From Streptomyces diastatochromogenes (GTDB lineage Bacteria > Actinomycetota > Actinomycetes > Streptomycetales > Streptomycetaceae), in assembly GCF_002242805.1 (NCBI RefSeq), contig NZ_MCGQ01000027.1, forward strand, positions 62,001 through 126,000: a DNA stretch of 64,000 bases. The letters run 5' to 3'. Under the pieces are notes generated by a model. That model was not told the origin of the DNA. It made no database searches and saw nothing but the letters and a program-made list of their open reading frames with translations. A program made the position numbers and the translations under genes. This document shows, piece after piece, positions 31,803 to 40,990 of the stretch; positions within the stretch are counted from its first letter, which is position 1, and the number at the start of each line of letters is the position of its first letter.

Positions 31803-33050
31803 TCAGGCTCTGACCGATGCCTTCGTTCCGCTCACGTCGCTCGCTCTCCCGAGCAGTTGGAGCAGCGGTCCGGTCATGAAGGTGGTGACCAGCGCCATGA
31901 GGACGAGGACGGCGTACAGGTCCTGGCCGATGAGCCCCGCCGACCTGCCGACGTCGAGCACGATCAGCTCGGTGAGCCCGCGGGTGTTCACCATGACGGC
32001 GACCAGCGCCGACTGCCGGGTGTCCAGGCCGTGCACCCGGGCAGCTCCGTAGGCCGGTACGACCTTGCCCGCGATCGCCGCCACCAGGAGCACGCCCAGC
32101 AGACCGAGGCCGTCCGCGCCCAGTGTGCCGATGTCGACCGACAGGCCGGTGGACACGAAGAACAGCGGCAGCAGCATCCCCGACGTCTGTTCCATCGGTC
32201 GCAGCACGTCGGCGTTCGGCGCACCGTCCCGGCGCGGCATGGCCAGCCCGGCGAGGAACCCGCCGAAGACGGCGTGCAGGCCGAGCGACTCGGTGACCCA
32301 GGCGCTGCCCAGGGCGAGGACCAACGCCACCGGAACGGGATTGCTGAGCAGCGTGGCCGGCCGGTTCAGCCACCGGCGCAGCACGGGCCGGACCAGGCCG
32401 AGGACGAACGCGACGAAGGCTGCCAGCAGGGCCAGGGCGACCGGCCAGGGCCACCGGGTGTCCTGTCCGGAGTCGCTGAGCACCGCCGCCAGCACCAGCC
32501 AGGCCGCCACGTCCATGAGGCCGGCCGCCGTGATCGCCACCGTTCCCGCGGGAGTGCCGGCGGCCCCGCGCTCCCGCACGATGGCCGCCAGCACCGGGAG
32601 GGCGGTGACCGAGAGCGCCACCGCCATGAACAGCGCGAACGAGTGGTGGCCCGCGTGCCCGGGATCCACGGCGGAGAACAGTCCGCCGCACAGTTCCACG
32701 GCCCCCACGGCGAGCGCCATCGGGGTCAGCAGGGCCGCCACCGCGACGCTCACCGCGGTGCGCCCCGCCCGGAAGGTGCGGAAGTCGATCTCGTGGCCCG
32801 CCACGAACAGGAACAGGACCACGGCGATCTGGGCCAGCACCGACAGGAACGGCCTCGCCTCGGCGGGGAACAGACGCGCGGACAGGTCCCCGGGAAGCCG
32901 GCCCAGCAGGGTCGGTCCCAGGGCGATCCCGGCGAGGATCTGGCCGATCACCGCCGGCTGCCCGAGCCGCCGGGCCAGGCCCCCGAACACCCAGGAGACC
33001 AGGATGACGAGGGCCACGTCACCGAGAACGGTGGCTAAGAGATGACTCAC
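31803..33050 (-). CDS. CPA2-family cation:proton antiporter
   Basis: A 415-residue membrane protein with about 12 spans. GQILAGIALGPTLLG near the N-terminus, the GLMDVAAWLVLA segment with the acidic ion-binding position, HAVFGGFLAGLAMPR, and LPLFFVSTGLSVDIGTLG followed by VNTRGLTELIVLDVG are standard for the KefB/NapA-like Na+(K+)/H+ exchangers. No cytoplasmic TrkA-N domain follows. GTG 33050 has AGAGG upstream; the longer frame to 33332 would run into the next gene. Confidence 0.83.
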   Translation of the reverse strand: MSHLLATVLGDVALVILVSWVFGGLARRLGQPAVIGQILAGIALGPTLLGRLPGDLSARLFPAEARPFLSVLAQIAVVLFLFVAGHEIDFRTFRAGRTAVSVAVAALLTPMALAVGAVELCGGLFSAVDPGHAGHHSFALFMAVALSVTALPVLAAIVRERGAAGTPAGTVAITAAGLMDVAAWLVLAAVLSDSGQDTRWPWPVALALLAAFVAFVLGLVRPVLRRWLNRPATLLSNPVPVALVLALGSAWVTESLGLHAVFGGFLAGLAMPRRDGAPNADVLRPMEQTSGMLLPLFFVSTGLSVDIGTLGADGLGLLGVLLVAAIAGKVVPAYGAARVHGLDTRQSALVAVMVNTRGLTELIVLDVGRSAGLIGQDLYAVLVLMALVTTFMTGPLLQLLGRASDVSGTKASVRA

Positions 33051-33091
33051 GAGGACACCTCTCTCGCGGAGCGCCGGAACAGACCCGTGCG

Positions 33092-36000
33092 CTAGAACAG
33101 GCCCTTGTAGGTGCCCCAGCCCGTGCCGATCTTCGTACGGGCGCCGAAGGAGCCCTTGCCGCTGCCGTTGGCGCGCCACAGCGTGCCGGAAGTGTCTCGG
33201 GCGACGAGGTCCGCCTTGCCGTCGCCGGTGATGTCGCCGACGCCGATGACGGCGTTGTAGGAGGAGCCCCAGTTGTCGAAGAGCTTCACCCGGGCCTTGA
33301 ACGTGCCCGAGCCGGTGCCGCTGTAGCGCCACAGCTTGTTCGACTTGTCCTGGACCAGCAGGTCACCGCGGCCGTCACCGTCGAGGTCGCCGGCGCCGAC
33401 GACCTTCTTGTAGCCGGACCAGTCCGCGTACAGCTTCACCCGCGCCGACAGCTTCCCGGAGCTGGTCGCCTTGTACAGGTACAGCGCACCGGTCTTCGCG
33501 TTCCGCGCGACGAGGTCCGCGCGCCCGTCCCCCGTCACATCGCCCGGCGAGGTGAGGACGTCGTACTGGTCGAAGCCCGTGCCCAGCGCGGTGTTTGCGG
33601 TGGACGGCGTCACGGCCTTGCCGCAGCCGGGCCGGTAGGCGCGCAGGGTGCCGTTCGCGTACCGGACCAGGAGGTCGTTGCAGCGGTCGCCGTCGAGGTC
33701 GCCGAACGGGACGGCCTTGACGGAGGTCGCCCAGCCCGAGCCGGTCACCTTGCCCGAGAAGCCGCCCTTGCCGTCGCCCTTCTGGATGCTCAGGGCGCCC
33801 GAGGAGCTGAGCGTCAGCAGGTCGCCGATCCCGTCGGAGCCCGCGTGGTCGCGCCGTACGGCCGCGGCGCCGGTCACCTGGACCGTGCCGGAGGTGGACA
33901 GCGCGGCGCCGTTGCCGTCGGCCGGGGTGGCGGTGAGGGTCCAGGTGTAGGCGCCGTTGGGCACCAGTGCTCCGCTCTGCGTCTTCCCGTCCCAGGTCGC
34001 GCGTACGGCGCTGCGGGTGGGGCTGCCCTGCCAGGTGCGCAGGACCGCTCCGGTGGTGTTGCTCTTGACGGTCACCTGCCAGGAGGCGGCCGGCTTGGAC
34101 AGCCACCAGCGGCCCTCCCACCGTGCCGCACCGCCGGCCGCCGCGAACGACGCGGGTGCGATCGAGTCGGGCGCGGTCAGCCTGGACGCCAGCCAGGTGT
34201 AGTCGTAGGCGCCGACGACATGGACGGCACTGTCCGCGTCCAAGTAGGCGACCTTGTTGGAGCGGCGGTCGACGGTCCAGGTGACCCCGCGGGTGTCGGC
34301 GGCCGTGGTGGACGCGACGCCGGTGATCTCGCCGAGGGAGTCGGTGACGTCGTTGCGGACCTCGGTCAGCCGGATCGACTTCTTGACGGGGTCGTAGGAG
34401 CCGTAGAAGCCGTCGCCGAGGAGCACGCCCCCGACCGGGGCGTCGTACGTCTTGTCCATGTAGGCGAGATTCTTGATCCCGGCCTTCTTCTGGGCGGCGC
34501 AACTCCAGTACAGGAGCGTGCCGTTGGTCCGCAGGTCGTCCGGTGTGCAGCCGCCGCCGGTGTCGACGGTGCGAACCGCCTTGCCCGTACGCAGGTTGGT
34601 GGCGACCACCTGTCCCGCGGTGGTGGACGGTGTCCACAGCGTGCCGTAGTCGAGGACGGCCGCCTGGGCGTTCTGTTCGCGCACGACCTTGCCGGCGGTG
34701 ATGTCCACGACGTACTGCTTGCCGCCGCCCGTGTACAGCACGTACTGCGGGGACACGTCAAGGATGCGGCCGTCGGTGGCCGGCAGGGCGATGTCGCCCT
34801 TCGGATCGTCGGCCGTGGTGAGGATGTCCTTGCCGGTGGCCGGGTCGGTGGTGAGCTGGGCGAGGCCCTCGTCGCCGCCGTCGGCGAAGCGGCCCGCGCC
34901 GGCACTGCCGGAGGTGGCGGCCGGGGTCAGCGGGGCCCCGCCAGCCGGCGCCAGGGCGGTGCCGATGTCCTGGCTGTGGAGCGTGCCGGTGCCGCGCAGG
35001 GAGTTGAGGAAGCGTATGGTGCCCCGGTCGAGGCCGAGCGCGCCGACCGAGCCGTCGTAGTGGACGGGCGTGATCGTCTGCCAGGGCGTGACGGAGACGC
35101 CGCCGTTGCCGTCGTCGGCGAGGAAGTACAGGCTGCGCGGGCCGTCGGCGGTGGCCCGTCCGATGACGGCCACCGACTCGCCGGTCTGCCAGGCCTGTTC
35201 GACATCGGCGAGGACCGGGTCCGCGTCCGCCGGGAGCGACAGGTTGTGCAGCGCCCCGCCCGAACCCTCGTACCACAGCGAGTTGCTGCCGACGACGAAC
35301 GAGGTGACGTCGCTGTCCGGGGACGAGGTCGGCACGGTCCGTACGCCGGGGCTCTCGCCCGCGCTGGCGCGCGCCCGGATCCGGATGCCGGCCCCGTCCT
35401 CGCGGGTGTACCACGACACCCAGGAGCGGGTGAGCCGGAAGCTGCTCGCCGGTCCGGTCACCTGGAGTGCGGTGACGGCGCCGGAGAGGGCGTTGACGAT
35501 GCCGTAGGCGGCTCGGCCGTCCTTCTGGTAGCGGACGACGAAGTCCGCACCTCCGTCGGCGGTCGCCAGGATCTGCGGTTCGGCCTCCGCGGTCGCGTCC
35601 GCCGGCAGTTGCACCTGAGTGTCGTAGACGCCGCCCGAGCCGTTGGGTCTGACGACCCGGTACTCGTAGGTGCCGTCGGCCAGTTGGTTCGAGGCGAGCG
35701 CGAAGCCGCCGCTCATCTGCGGGTGTCGGTAGCCGCTCGGCAGCTTGAAGGAGTACGTGTAGCCGGTTTCCAGGTTGTACGCGGTGATGGCGGTGCTGCC
35801 GTCGTCCGCGGTGGTGGAGTAGAAGACCCGGTTGTCGTAGTCGTACGTGTCGAAGAAGGACTGCGCCGGTACGCCGTCGAGCGCCGGTACCGCCTTTCTG
35901 GTGCTGCTCCAGAGGTAACCGTCGGTGCCCTCCTGCTGGTACAGCACGCCGAGGCGGCCACTGGCCACCACCGAGATCCGGCGGGCGACGTCGGCGTCGG

Positions 36001-36142
36001 GCGCGGCGATCTTCACTTCCGCGGTGACCGCGTATGCGGGCGCGATCAGCGGCGCGGCAAGTCCCGCTGTCGTGACGAGCGCGGTGGCGACGGTGGCGAC
36101 GGCGCTCCCCGCGCGCGTCAGCCGATGGTGCCGTGCGGGCAC
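33092..36142 (-). CDS. Large secreted FG-GAP/VCBS-repeat protein
   Basis: A 1016-residue exported protein. A signal peptide (about 1-38, ending APAYA) is followed by about 600 residues of beta-rich, propeller-like repeats, a FlgD-like Ig segment (TWDGKTQSGALVPNGAYTWT near residues 740-760), and four C-terminal FG-GAP repeats: GDLDGDRCNDLLV, GDVTGDGRADLVA, GDLDGDGRGDLLV and GDITGDGKADLVA, each a Ca-binding DxDxDG-type loop. Probably a cell-surface binding or adhesion protein; no catalytic motif is seen. GTG 36142 follows GGGGGGAA. Confidence 0.8.
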   Translation of the reverse strand: MPARHHRLTRAGSAVATVATALVTTAGLAAPLIAPAYAVTAEVKIAAPDADVARRISVVASGRLGVLYQQEGTDGYLWSSTRKAVPALDGVPAQSFFDTYDYDNRVFYSTTADDGSTAITAYNLETGYTYSFKLPSGYRHPQMSGGFALASNQLADGTYEYRVVRPNGSGGVYDTQVQLPADATAEAEPQILATADGGADFVVRYQKDGRAAYGIVNALSGAVTALQVTGPASSFRLTRSWVSWYTREDGAGIRIRARASAGESPGVRTVPTSSPDSDVTSFVVGSNSLWYEGSGGALHNLSLPADADPVLADVEQAWQTGESVAVIGRATADGPRSLYFLADDGNGGVSVTPWQTITPVHYDGSVGALGLDRGTIRFLNSLRGTGTLHSQDIGTALAPAGGAPLTPAATSGSAGAGRFADGGDEGLAQLTTDPATGKDILTTADDPKGDIALPATDGRILDVSPQYVLYTGGGKQYVVDITAGKVVREQNAQAAVLDYGTLWTPSTTAGQVVATNLRTGKAVRTVDTGGGCTPDDLRTNGTLLYWSCAAQKKAGIKNLAYMDKTYDAPVGGVLLGDGFYGSYDPVKKSIRLTEVRNDVTDSLGEITGVASTTAADTRGVTWTVDRRSNKVAYLDADSAVHVVGAYDYTWLASRLTAPDSIAPASFAAAGGAARWEGRWWLSKPAASWQVTVKSNTTGAVLRTWQGSPTRSAVRATWDGKTQSGALVPNGAYTWTLTATPADGNGAALSTSGTVQVTGAAAVRRDHAGSDGIGDLLTLSSSGALSIQKGDGKGGFSGKVTGSGWATSVKAVPFGDLDGDRCNDLLVRYANGTLRAYRPGCGKAVTPSTANTALGTGFDQYDVLTSPGDVTGDGRADLVARNAKTGALYLYKATSSGKLSARVKLYADWSGYKKVVGAGDLDGDGRGDLLVQDKSNKLWRYSGTGSGTFKARVKLFDNWGSSYNAVIGVGDITGDGKADLVARDTSGTLWRANGSGKGSFGARTKIGTGWGTYKGLF

Positions 36143-36184
36143 GGTTCCCCCCTGTATGCGGCTCTGGTGTCAGAGCTTGTCTGT

Positions 36185-36202
36185 CATGTCTCCCCAGACA
36201 TG
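36185..36202. promoter_or_regulatory. Inverted repeat CATGTCT-N4-AGACATG
   Basis: Perfect 7-bp arms around CCCC, 43 bp upstream of the FG-GAP protein gene in the 219-bp region divergent from the APH-like gene. Could be a repressor site for either gene or a small hairpin. Confidence 0.3.
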
Positions 36203-36361
36203 TGTTCGTGAGCATACAAGTGGCCCATGACGCTGGTGGGTTGAGCGGGTGGGCTATCAGAGGTGCCACTTCGTCCGGTGGGCCGCGTCCCAGGGGCGGA
36301 GGGACGGTGAGGTCCTTGAAAACCGCTGGTCAACCGCGCATCGGGATGCTGGGATGGCCCG

Positions 36362-37363
36362 ATGCGAGATCATGCGTCGCCGACCGTGGACCGGGGCCGC
36401 TACACGGACGCGGTGACTCCCTGGGAGCAGGAGTCCTGGCGGGCCGCGGCCCTCGACTGGGTGGAGGCCGGGCTTGCCGCCCATGGGCTGCGGATGACCG
36501 GCCGACCGCAGGTGCGGCTGCGGCCGTGGTCCGTCCTGGTACGGGTGCCCGTGGCCGGGCGCGCGGCCGTGTGGTTCAAGGCGAATCCGCCGGCCAGCAG
36601 CTTCGAGGGCCCGCTGACCGCTGCCCTGGCCCGCTGGGTGCCGGAGCACGTCCTGGAGCCGCTCGCGGTCGACGCCGACCGCGGCTGGTCCCTGCTGCCG
36701 GACGGCGGTGACCTCTTCCGGAACGTGCTCGGGCGGGAGCCCGTGGAGCCTCGCGCCTGGGAGGACCTGCTCCGCCAGTACGCGAGCATGCAGCACGCCC
36801 TGGTCCCGCACGCGCGGGAGATCGAACGGCTGGGTGTCCCGAGCGCCCAGACCGTGGAACTGCCCGAGATCTTCGACGAGTTGCTCGCCGAGACCGCGGC
36901 GCTGCGGCCGGACGAACGCGCGCGGCTCGACGCACTCCGGCCCCGCCTCGTGGACTGGTGCGCCGAACTCGCGGGCTCGGGCATCGCCGACTCCCTCGAC
37001 CACTCGGATCTGCACGACGGCCAGCTGTTCAACCCGGAACCGGGCCGGTACACCTTCTTCGACTGGGGCGACGCCGCCGTCTCCCACCCGTTCTGCAGCC
37101 TGCGGGTCACCGCCCGGCGAGCCTGCGGCCGGTACGGTCCCGATGTGCTGCCACGCCTGCGCGACGCCTACCTGGAGCCGTGGACGGGATCAGGCCGCAC
37201 GGCGGCGGAACTCCGGCGCGCCGTGAGCCTCGCGTGGCGGTTGAGCGCCCTGGGGCGTGCTCGCGCCTGGGGCCGCCTGTTCCCGACCGCGTCCGGAGCC
37301 GCTCCCCTGGCCGTACAGAGCGCCCGCTCGCTGCTGGAACTCGCCGAGGATCCTCCGTTGTAG
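36362..37363 (+). CDS. Aminoglycoside phosphotransferase-like kinase
   Basis: A 333-residue protein kinase-fold enzyme. WFKANPP (about residues 78-84) holds the ATP-contact Lys. LDHSDLHDGQLFN is the catalytic loop: the general-base Asp is present, but the usual downstream Asn position reads Gln before LFN. YTFFDWGDAAVSHPF corresponds to the metal-binding D(F/W)G region. These features match the APH/choline kinase family; many chromosomal members act on metabolites rather than antibiotics. ATG 36362 has only a weak GGGATGG site. Confidence 0.72.
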   Translation: MRDHASPTVDRGRYTDAVTPWEQESWRAAALDWVEAGLAAHGLRMTGRPQVRLRPWSVLVRVPVAGRAAVWFKANPPASSFEGPLTAALARWVPEHVLEPLAVDADRGWSLLPDGGDLFRNVLGREPVEPRAWEDLLRQYASMQHALVPHAREIERLGVPSAQTVELPEIFDELLAETAALRPDERARLDALRPRLVDWCAELAGSGIADSLDHSDLHDGQLFNPEPGRYTFFDWGDAAVSHPFCSLRVTARRACGRYGPDVLPRLRDAYLEPWTGSGRTAAELRRAVSLAWRLSALGRARAWGRLFPTASGAAPLAVQSARSLLELAEDPPL

Positions 37364-37560
37364 GCGACAGGCCGTTGTAGTCAGCACACCACTCGTACGG
37401 CACAACGCCCGCTCCCCCGCCCGGGTGCCGTCGCCCCGGTGGCCCGCCGGGCCCGGCCGCCGCCGGTGCCGCCCTCGCGGAGCCCTCGTCCGGTTGCGGG
37501 AAACGGGGCCGGATCGGGAGGCTGGGCAAGGGACGAACCGGGCCGGATCCGGGAGGCGTG

Positions 37561-39108
37561 GTGATTCCAGCTCGCGGCATTCCACCCCTCGACCGCCGAC
37601 GCTTCCTGGCCCTGTGCGCGGGCGCGGGCCTGGGCACGGCGGCCGCCTGCACGCCCGTGCCCCCGCGCGCGAACACCCGCCCGCTCCTGCGGACGCTGCC
37701 GGAGGCCGAACGGGACGCGGCGGGCACCGCCGACTGGCGGATCGGCTCGGCGGGCCCGCCGGACGCCGTGACCGGTTACACGGACCAGGTGAGCGTCGCA
37801 CCCGGCGAGGAGTGCGGCCTGCACGTGTCGACCACCGCCGCCTCGTTCCGGGTCTCGGCGTTCCGCGTCGGCTGGTACGGCGGCAAGCAGGCCCGCCTCA
37901 TTTGGGCCTCACCGCGCATACCCGGCAGCGCCCAGCCGCCCCCGCTCCTGCTGCCGGCCACCCGTACCGTGCGCGCCGACTGGCCCGCCTCACTGAGCCT
38001 GGACACCACCGGGTGGCCGGAAGGCGCGTATCTGCTGCGGCTGGAGGCCGACACCGGTCACCAACGCCACATCCCGCTGATCGTCCGCTCCGCCGAGGGC
38101 GCGGGCCGCACGGTCCTGCTGCACGCTCCGGCCACCTGGCAGGCGTACAACCGCTGGGGCGGCTACAGCCTCTACGCGGGCTCCTCGGGCGCCTACGCCA
38201 CCCGGTCGCTCGCGGTCAGCTTCGACCGCCCCTACGACGGCAACGGCGCCGAGAAGTTCCTGGTCTACGAGTGGGCCCTGGTGGTGCTGGCGGAACGCCT
38301 GCGCATCCCGCTCGCCTACACCACCGGCGTCGACGTCCACCGGGACCCGTCGGTGCTGCGCGGCGCGCACGCCCTCGTCTGTCTGGGGCACGACGAGTAC
38401 TGGACGCCCGAACAGCGGGCGTACGTCACCCGGGCCCGGGACGCCGGGACGAACGTGGCCTTCCTGGGCGCGAACACCTGCTTCCGCCGGGTCCGTCTGG
38501 AGGACGGGGAGGGGGCGGGCGACCGTACGGTGGTCTGCTACAAGACGTCCTACCGCGCCGACCCCAGCTACGCGTCCGCCCCGGCGCTGGTCACCACCGA
38601 CTACCGCAGTCCGCCCGCCGCCGACCCGGAGTCCTCGCTCACCGGTGTCCTGTACGAGGGCTATCCGGTCGACGCCCCCTATGTCGTGCACGCCGCCGAT
38701 CACTGGCTGTACGACGGCACCGGCGTACGCCCCGGCGACGCCTTCGCCCATCTGGTGGGCGTCGAGTACGACCGGGTCATGCCCGTCTCCCCCGTTCCCG
38801 GCCCCCTGGAGATCACCGCGCACTCCCCCGTCGTCTGCGTCGGCCGCCCCAGTCACAGCGACTCGGCGTACTACACGGCCCCCAGCGGTGCGGGGGTGTT
38901 CGCGACCGGCACCATGCGCTGGGTGGAGGGCCTGCTCGCCGGCACCGGTGAGCTGGGCCGCGACCACGGGATGGACGGCCGCACGCGCGCGTTCGTCACG
39001 CGCACCACGGAGAACCTGCTGCGCGCCTTCGCGCAGGGCCCGGCGACCCGCACCGGCCCGCCACCCCGTCCGAACGTGGAGCAGGTGTACGGCGGCGGCA
39101 CGGTCTGA
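37561..39108 (+). CDS. Exported protein with N,N-dimethylformamidase beta-subunit-like domain
   Basis: About 515 residues. The N-terminus LDRRRFLALCAGAGLGTAAAC is both Tat-like (RRR-F-L) and ends in a lipobox Cys, predicting a Tat-exported lipoprotein. The body matches the large-subunit-like domain of DMFase: FRVGWYGGKQARLIW, WQAYNRWGGYSLYAG, DRPYDGNGAEKFLVYEW, VCLGHDEYWTPEQR and AFLGANTCFRR. Biochemical role of these single-chain exported relatives is unknown. GTG 37561 follows GGGAGG by 4 nt; GTG 37558 is also in frame. Confidence 0.75.
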   Translation: MIPARGIPPLDRRRFLALCAGAGLGTAAACTPVPPRANTRPLLRTLPEAERDAAGTADWRIGSAGPPDAVTGYTDQVSVAPGEECGLHVSTTAASFRVSAFRVGWYGGKQARLIWASPRIPGSAQPPPLLLPATRTVRADWPASLSLDTTGWPEGAYLLRLEADTGHQRHIPLIVRSAEGAGRTVLLHAPATWQAYNRWGGYSLYAGSSGAYATRSLAVSFDRPYDGNGAEKFLVYEWALVVLAERLRIPLAYTTGVDVHRDPSVLRGAHALVCLGHDEYWTPEQRAYVTRARDAGTNVAFLGANTCFRRVRLEDGEGAGDRTVVCYKTSYRADPSYASAPALVTTDYRSPPAADPESSLTGVLYEGYPVDAPYVVHAADHWLYDGTGVRPGDAFAHLVGVEYDRVMPVSPVPGPLEITAHSPVVCVGRPSHSDSAYYTAPSGAGVFATGTMRWVEGLLAGTGELGRDHGMDGRTRAFVTRTTENLLRAFAQGPATRTGPPPRPNVEQVYGGGTV

Positions 39109-39130
39109 CGGCGGCCACCCGGCCCCGGCG

Positions 39131-39319
39131 TCACTGAGCCTGATGCCCCGTGGCGCGGAGCCGGTCCCTGCGGGCGAGGTTGTAGAGACGCAGGAGGTGC
39201 TTGGCCACGGCGCAGGGCGCGGCGTCGGCACGGCACTGGCGGCACGTCTGCACGTGCTGCTCATAGGCGAAGCGAGCGCTTTCCAACGGATCGTTGTGCG
39301 CGTCGTTGAGAGTAGACAT
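39131..39319 (-). CDS. Small Cys-containing soluble protein
   Basis: A 62-residue product, MSTLNDAHNDPLESARFAYE..., with a C-x2-C-x6-C cluster (TCRQCRADAAPC) that could bind a metal, and a basic helical C-terminus (LLRLYNLARRDRLRA). ATG 39319 follows GGAG with 6-nt spacing. Family not recognised; a small metal-binding regulator would be a guess. It is convergent with the DMFase-like gene. Confidence 0.55.
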   Translation of the reverse strand: MSTLNDAHNDPLESARFAYEQHVQTCRQCRADAAPCAVAKHLLRLYNLARRDRLRATGHQAQ

Positions 39320-39459
39320 GGCCATCTCCGGGCAGGGCGCGTCCTGGGACCGCGCCGAGTTGACTGACTGGTACACCCGGAGCCAAGGTCATCATGTTAC
39401 TTACGGTAGTGGGAAACTGGCCGGTAACCAGGCCCGTCCCACCGGCCGGGGACGTACGG

Positions 39460-40059
39460 TCAGTGGCCTCCCGAGGGCTGGTCGCAGCCGTCGTGGTCGG
39501 GGTAGCCGCCGAAGGCGTCCGCCTCGGTCGTGGCGCCGTCCAGGGTCGGGGTCCCCTGCAGGCTCCCCTCCACACACACCGGGTAGTCGTCGACCTGGAC
39601 GAGGAAGCCGACGCCGCCCCCGCTCTGGTACGTCTGCACCTGCCCGCCGGAGTAGCCGAGGCCGACGAGGGCCTTGCGGACACTCTCGGGGTTGAACTGC
39701 CCGCGCGTGCGCAGTGGTTCGAGTGCCTTCCGGACGCGCCCGACGACCGCGAGGCCCTGGCAGCGGCGCTTGCCGTGCAGTTCGAAGGGCACCATGAAGC
39801 CGTGGTTCTCGGCGTAGTGGTCGGTCGGCGGTGCGGTGGGGCTCGGGGTGGCCGTGGACGGCTTCGGCGAGGGGGTGGGGCTCTCGCCGGGGCACGGAAA
39901 GTCCGCGGGCGTGCTCGGCGTCGCCACCGCGCTGCGCGAGGGCCCGCCCGCACCGGCGTCGTCCCCGGCCCGCTGCGTCCCGCACCCGGCGGCCAGTACG
40001 GCCAGTAACACCAGTGGAACCATCCCGGCCCGGGTTCCCGTCGAACTGATCTTCGTCAT
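39460..40059 (-). CDS. Putative lipoprotein of unknown function
   Basis: A 199-residue exported protein: signal peptide with lipobox LAAGC (about residues 22-26), then a Ser/Pro/Thr-rich low-complexity linker (residues 40-78) and a compact C-terminal domain with GKRRCQGLAVVGRVRKAL, LVGLGYSGGQVQTYQ and two further Cys. The linker suggests the domain stands off from the membrane surface. No enzymatic motif is seen. Confidence 0.6.
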   Translation of the reverse strand: MTKISSTGTRAGMVPLVLLAVLAAGCGTQRAGDDAGAGGPSRSAVATPSTPADFPCPGESPTPSPKPSTATPSPTAPPTDHYAENHGFMVPFELHGKRRCQGLAVVGRVRKALEPLRTRGQFNPESVRKALVGLGYSGGQVQTYQSGGGVGFLVQVDDYPVCVEGSLQGTPTLDGATTEADAFGGYPDHDGCDQPSGGH

Positions 40060-40144
40060 GCGCCGATCCTGGCCGCCGCCCGGGCCGCCGTCATGAGTTC
40101 TCGTACTCAGAAAGCGGGCTCAGCGGCTCGGAGGGCGAGCCGCG

Positions 40145-40768
40145 TCAGCCGCCGACGTCGACCCGCTTCTCCCGCAGCGCACGGGCATGGTTCATGAAGG
40201 CCGTCAGGCCCACCTCGAAGGCGCGGTCGGCCCGGCCCTCGCCCACCGCGGCGAGCGCCTCGGCGAGGCGGGGTGTCGGGACCTGGTCCGTCAGCTCCCA
40301 CATCGTCTCCGGCGCGGCGAGGTCGAGGGCCGAGCCCAGCACCAGGTTCTCCAGCGCGATGATCAGGGGCATGATCCCGGCGCAGTCGAACCCGGCCGCG
40401 AGCAGGACGTTCACGGCCCGCTCGTACTGCTCCAGCACGCGCGGCGCTCGTACGGGTGAAGTCATCAGCAGCGGGATCGCCCGGGGGTGGGCGGCGAACG
40501 CGGCGCGGTAGGAGCGGGCCCAGGCCTCGACGGCCGTGTCCCACGGCGTCAGATCCAGGGTGGCGGGGTCGATCCCGGAGGTGACGTGCTCGCGCAGCAG
40601 TTCCACGATGCCGTCCCGGCCGTCCACGTGGTGGTACACGGAGCCGGTCTGGGCGCCGAGCCGCCGGGCGATCTGCGGCACGCTGAAGTCGCCGCTCTCG
40701 TCGATCAGTTGCAGCGCGGTGGTGGTGATGCGCTCGCGGTCGAGGAGCGGTGTGCGCGGCCGTCCCAT
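40145..40768 (-). CDS. TetR family transcriptional regulator
   Basis: A 207-residue repressor-type protein. The N-terminal DNA-binding domain (about residues 8-55) includes RERITTTALQLIDESGDFSV and the recognition region QIARRLGAQTGSVYHHVDGR. The C-terminal domain contains the TetR_C block (PLLMTSPVRAPRVLEQYERA). It is divergent from the amino-acid permease gene with a 220-bp gap and probably controls it. ATG 40768 is chosen by the MGRPRTPLLDRE start; the open frame continues upstream only as an antisense frame of the permease gene. Confidence 0.85.
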   Translation of the reverse strand: MGRPRTPLLDRERITTTALQLIDESGDFSVPQIARRLGAQTGSVYHHVDGRDGIVELLREHVTSGIDPATLDLTPWDTAVEAWARSYRAAFAAHPRAIPLLMTSPVRAPRVLEQYERAVNVLLAAGFDCAGIMPLIIALENLVLGSALDLAAPETMWELTDQVPTPRLAEALAAVGEGRADRAFEVGLTAFMNHARALREKRVDVGG

Positions 40769-40990
40769 GGTCAGCGTTCTCCCTGAGGTCTTCCCGGATG
40801 CCCAACGGCAGGTTACATTGCGGAAACCGAAAGCCTTTAGGTTAACGACTCCGGGCACCGTCATCCCCCCGTGCGCCCGGAGACGTCGGCATGGACCCGC
40901 CCACCCCAGCCCCGGCCGCCGACGCCCGCGAACCCCGGCCGCCCCACCACCGGGACCCCCTCCCGTCCGCCGCCAGAAGGGCTCCCCCGT

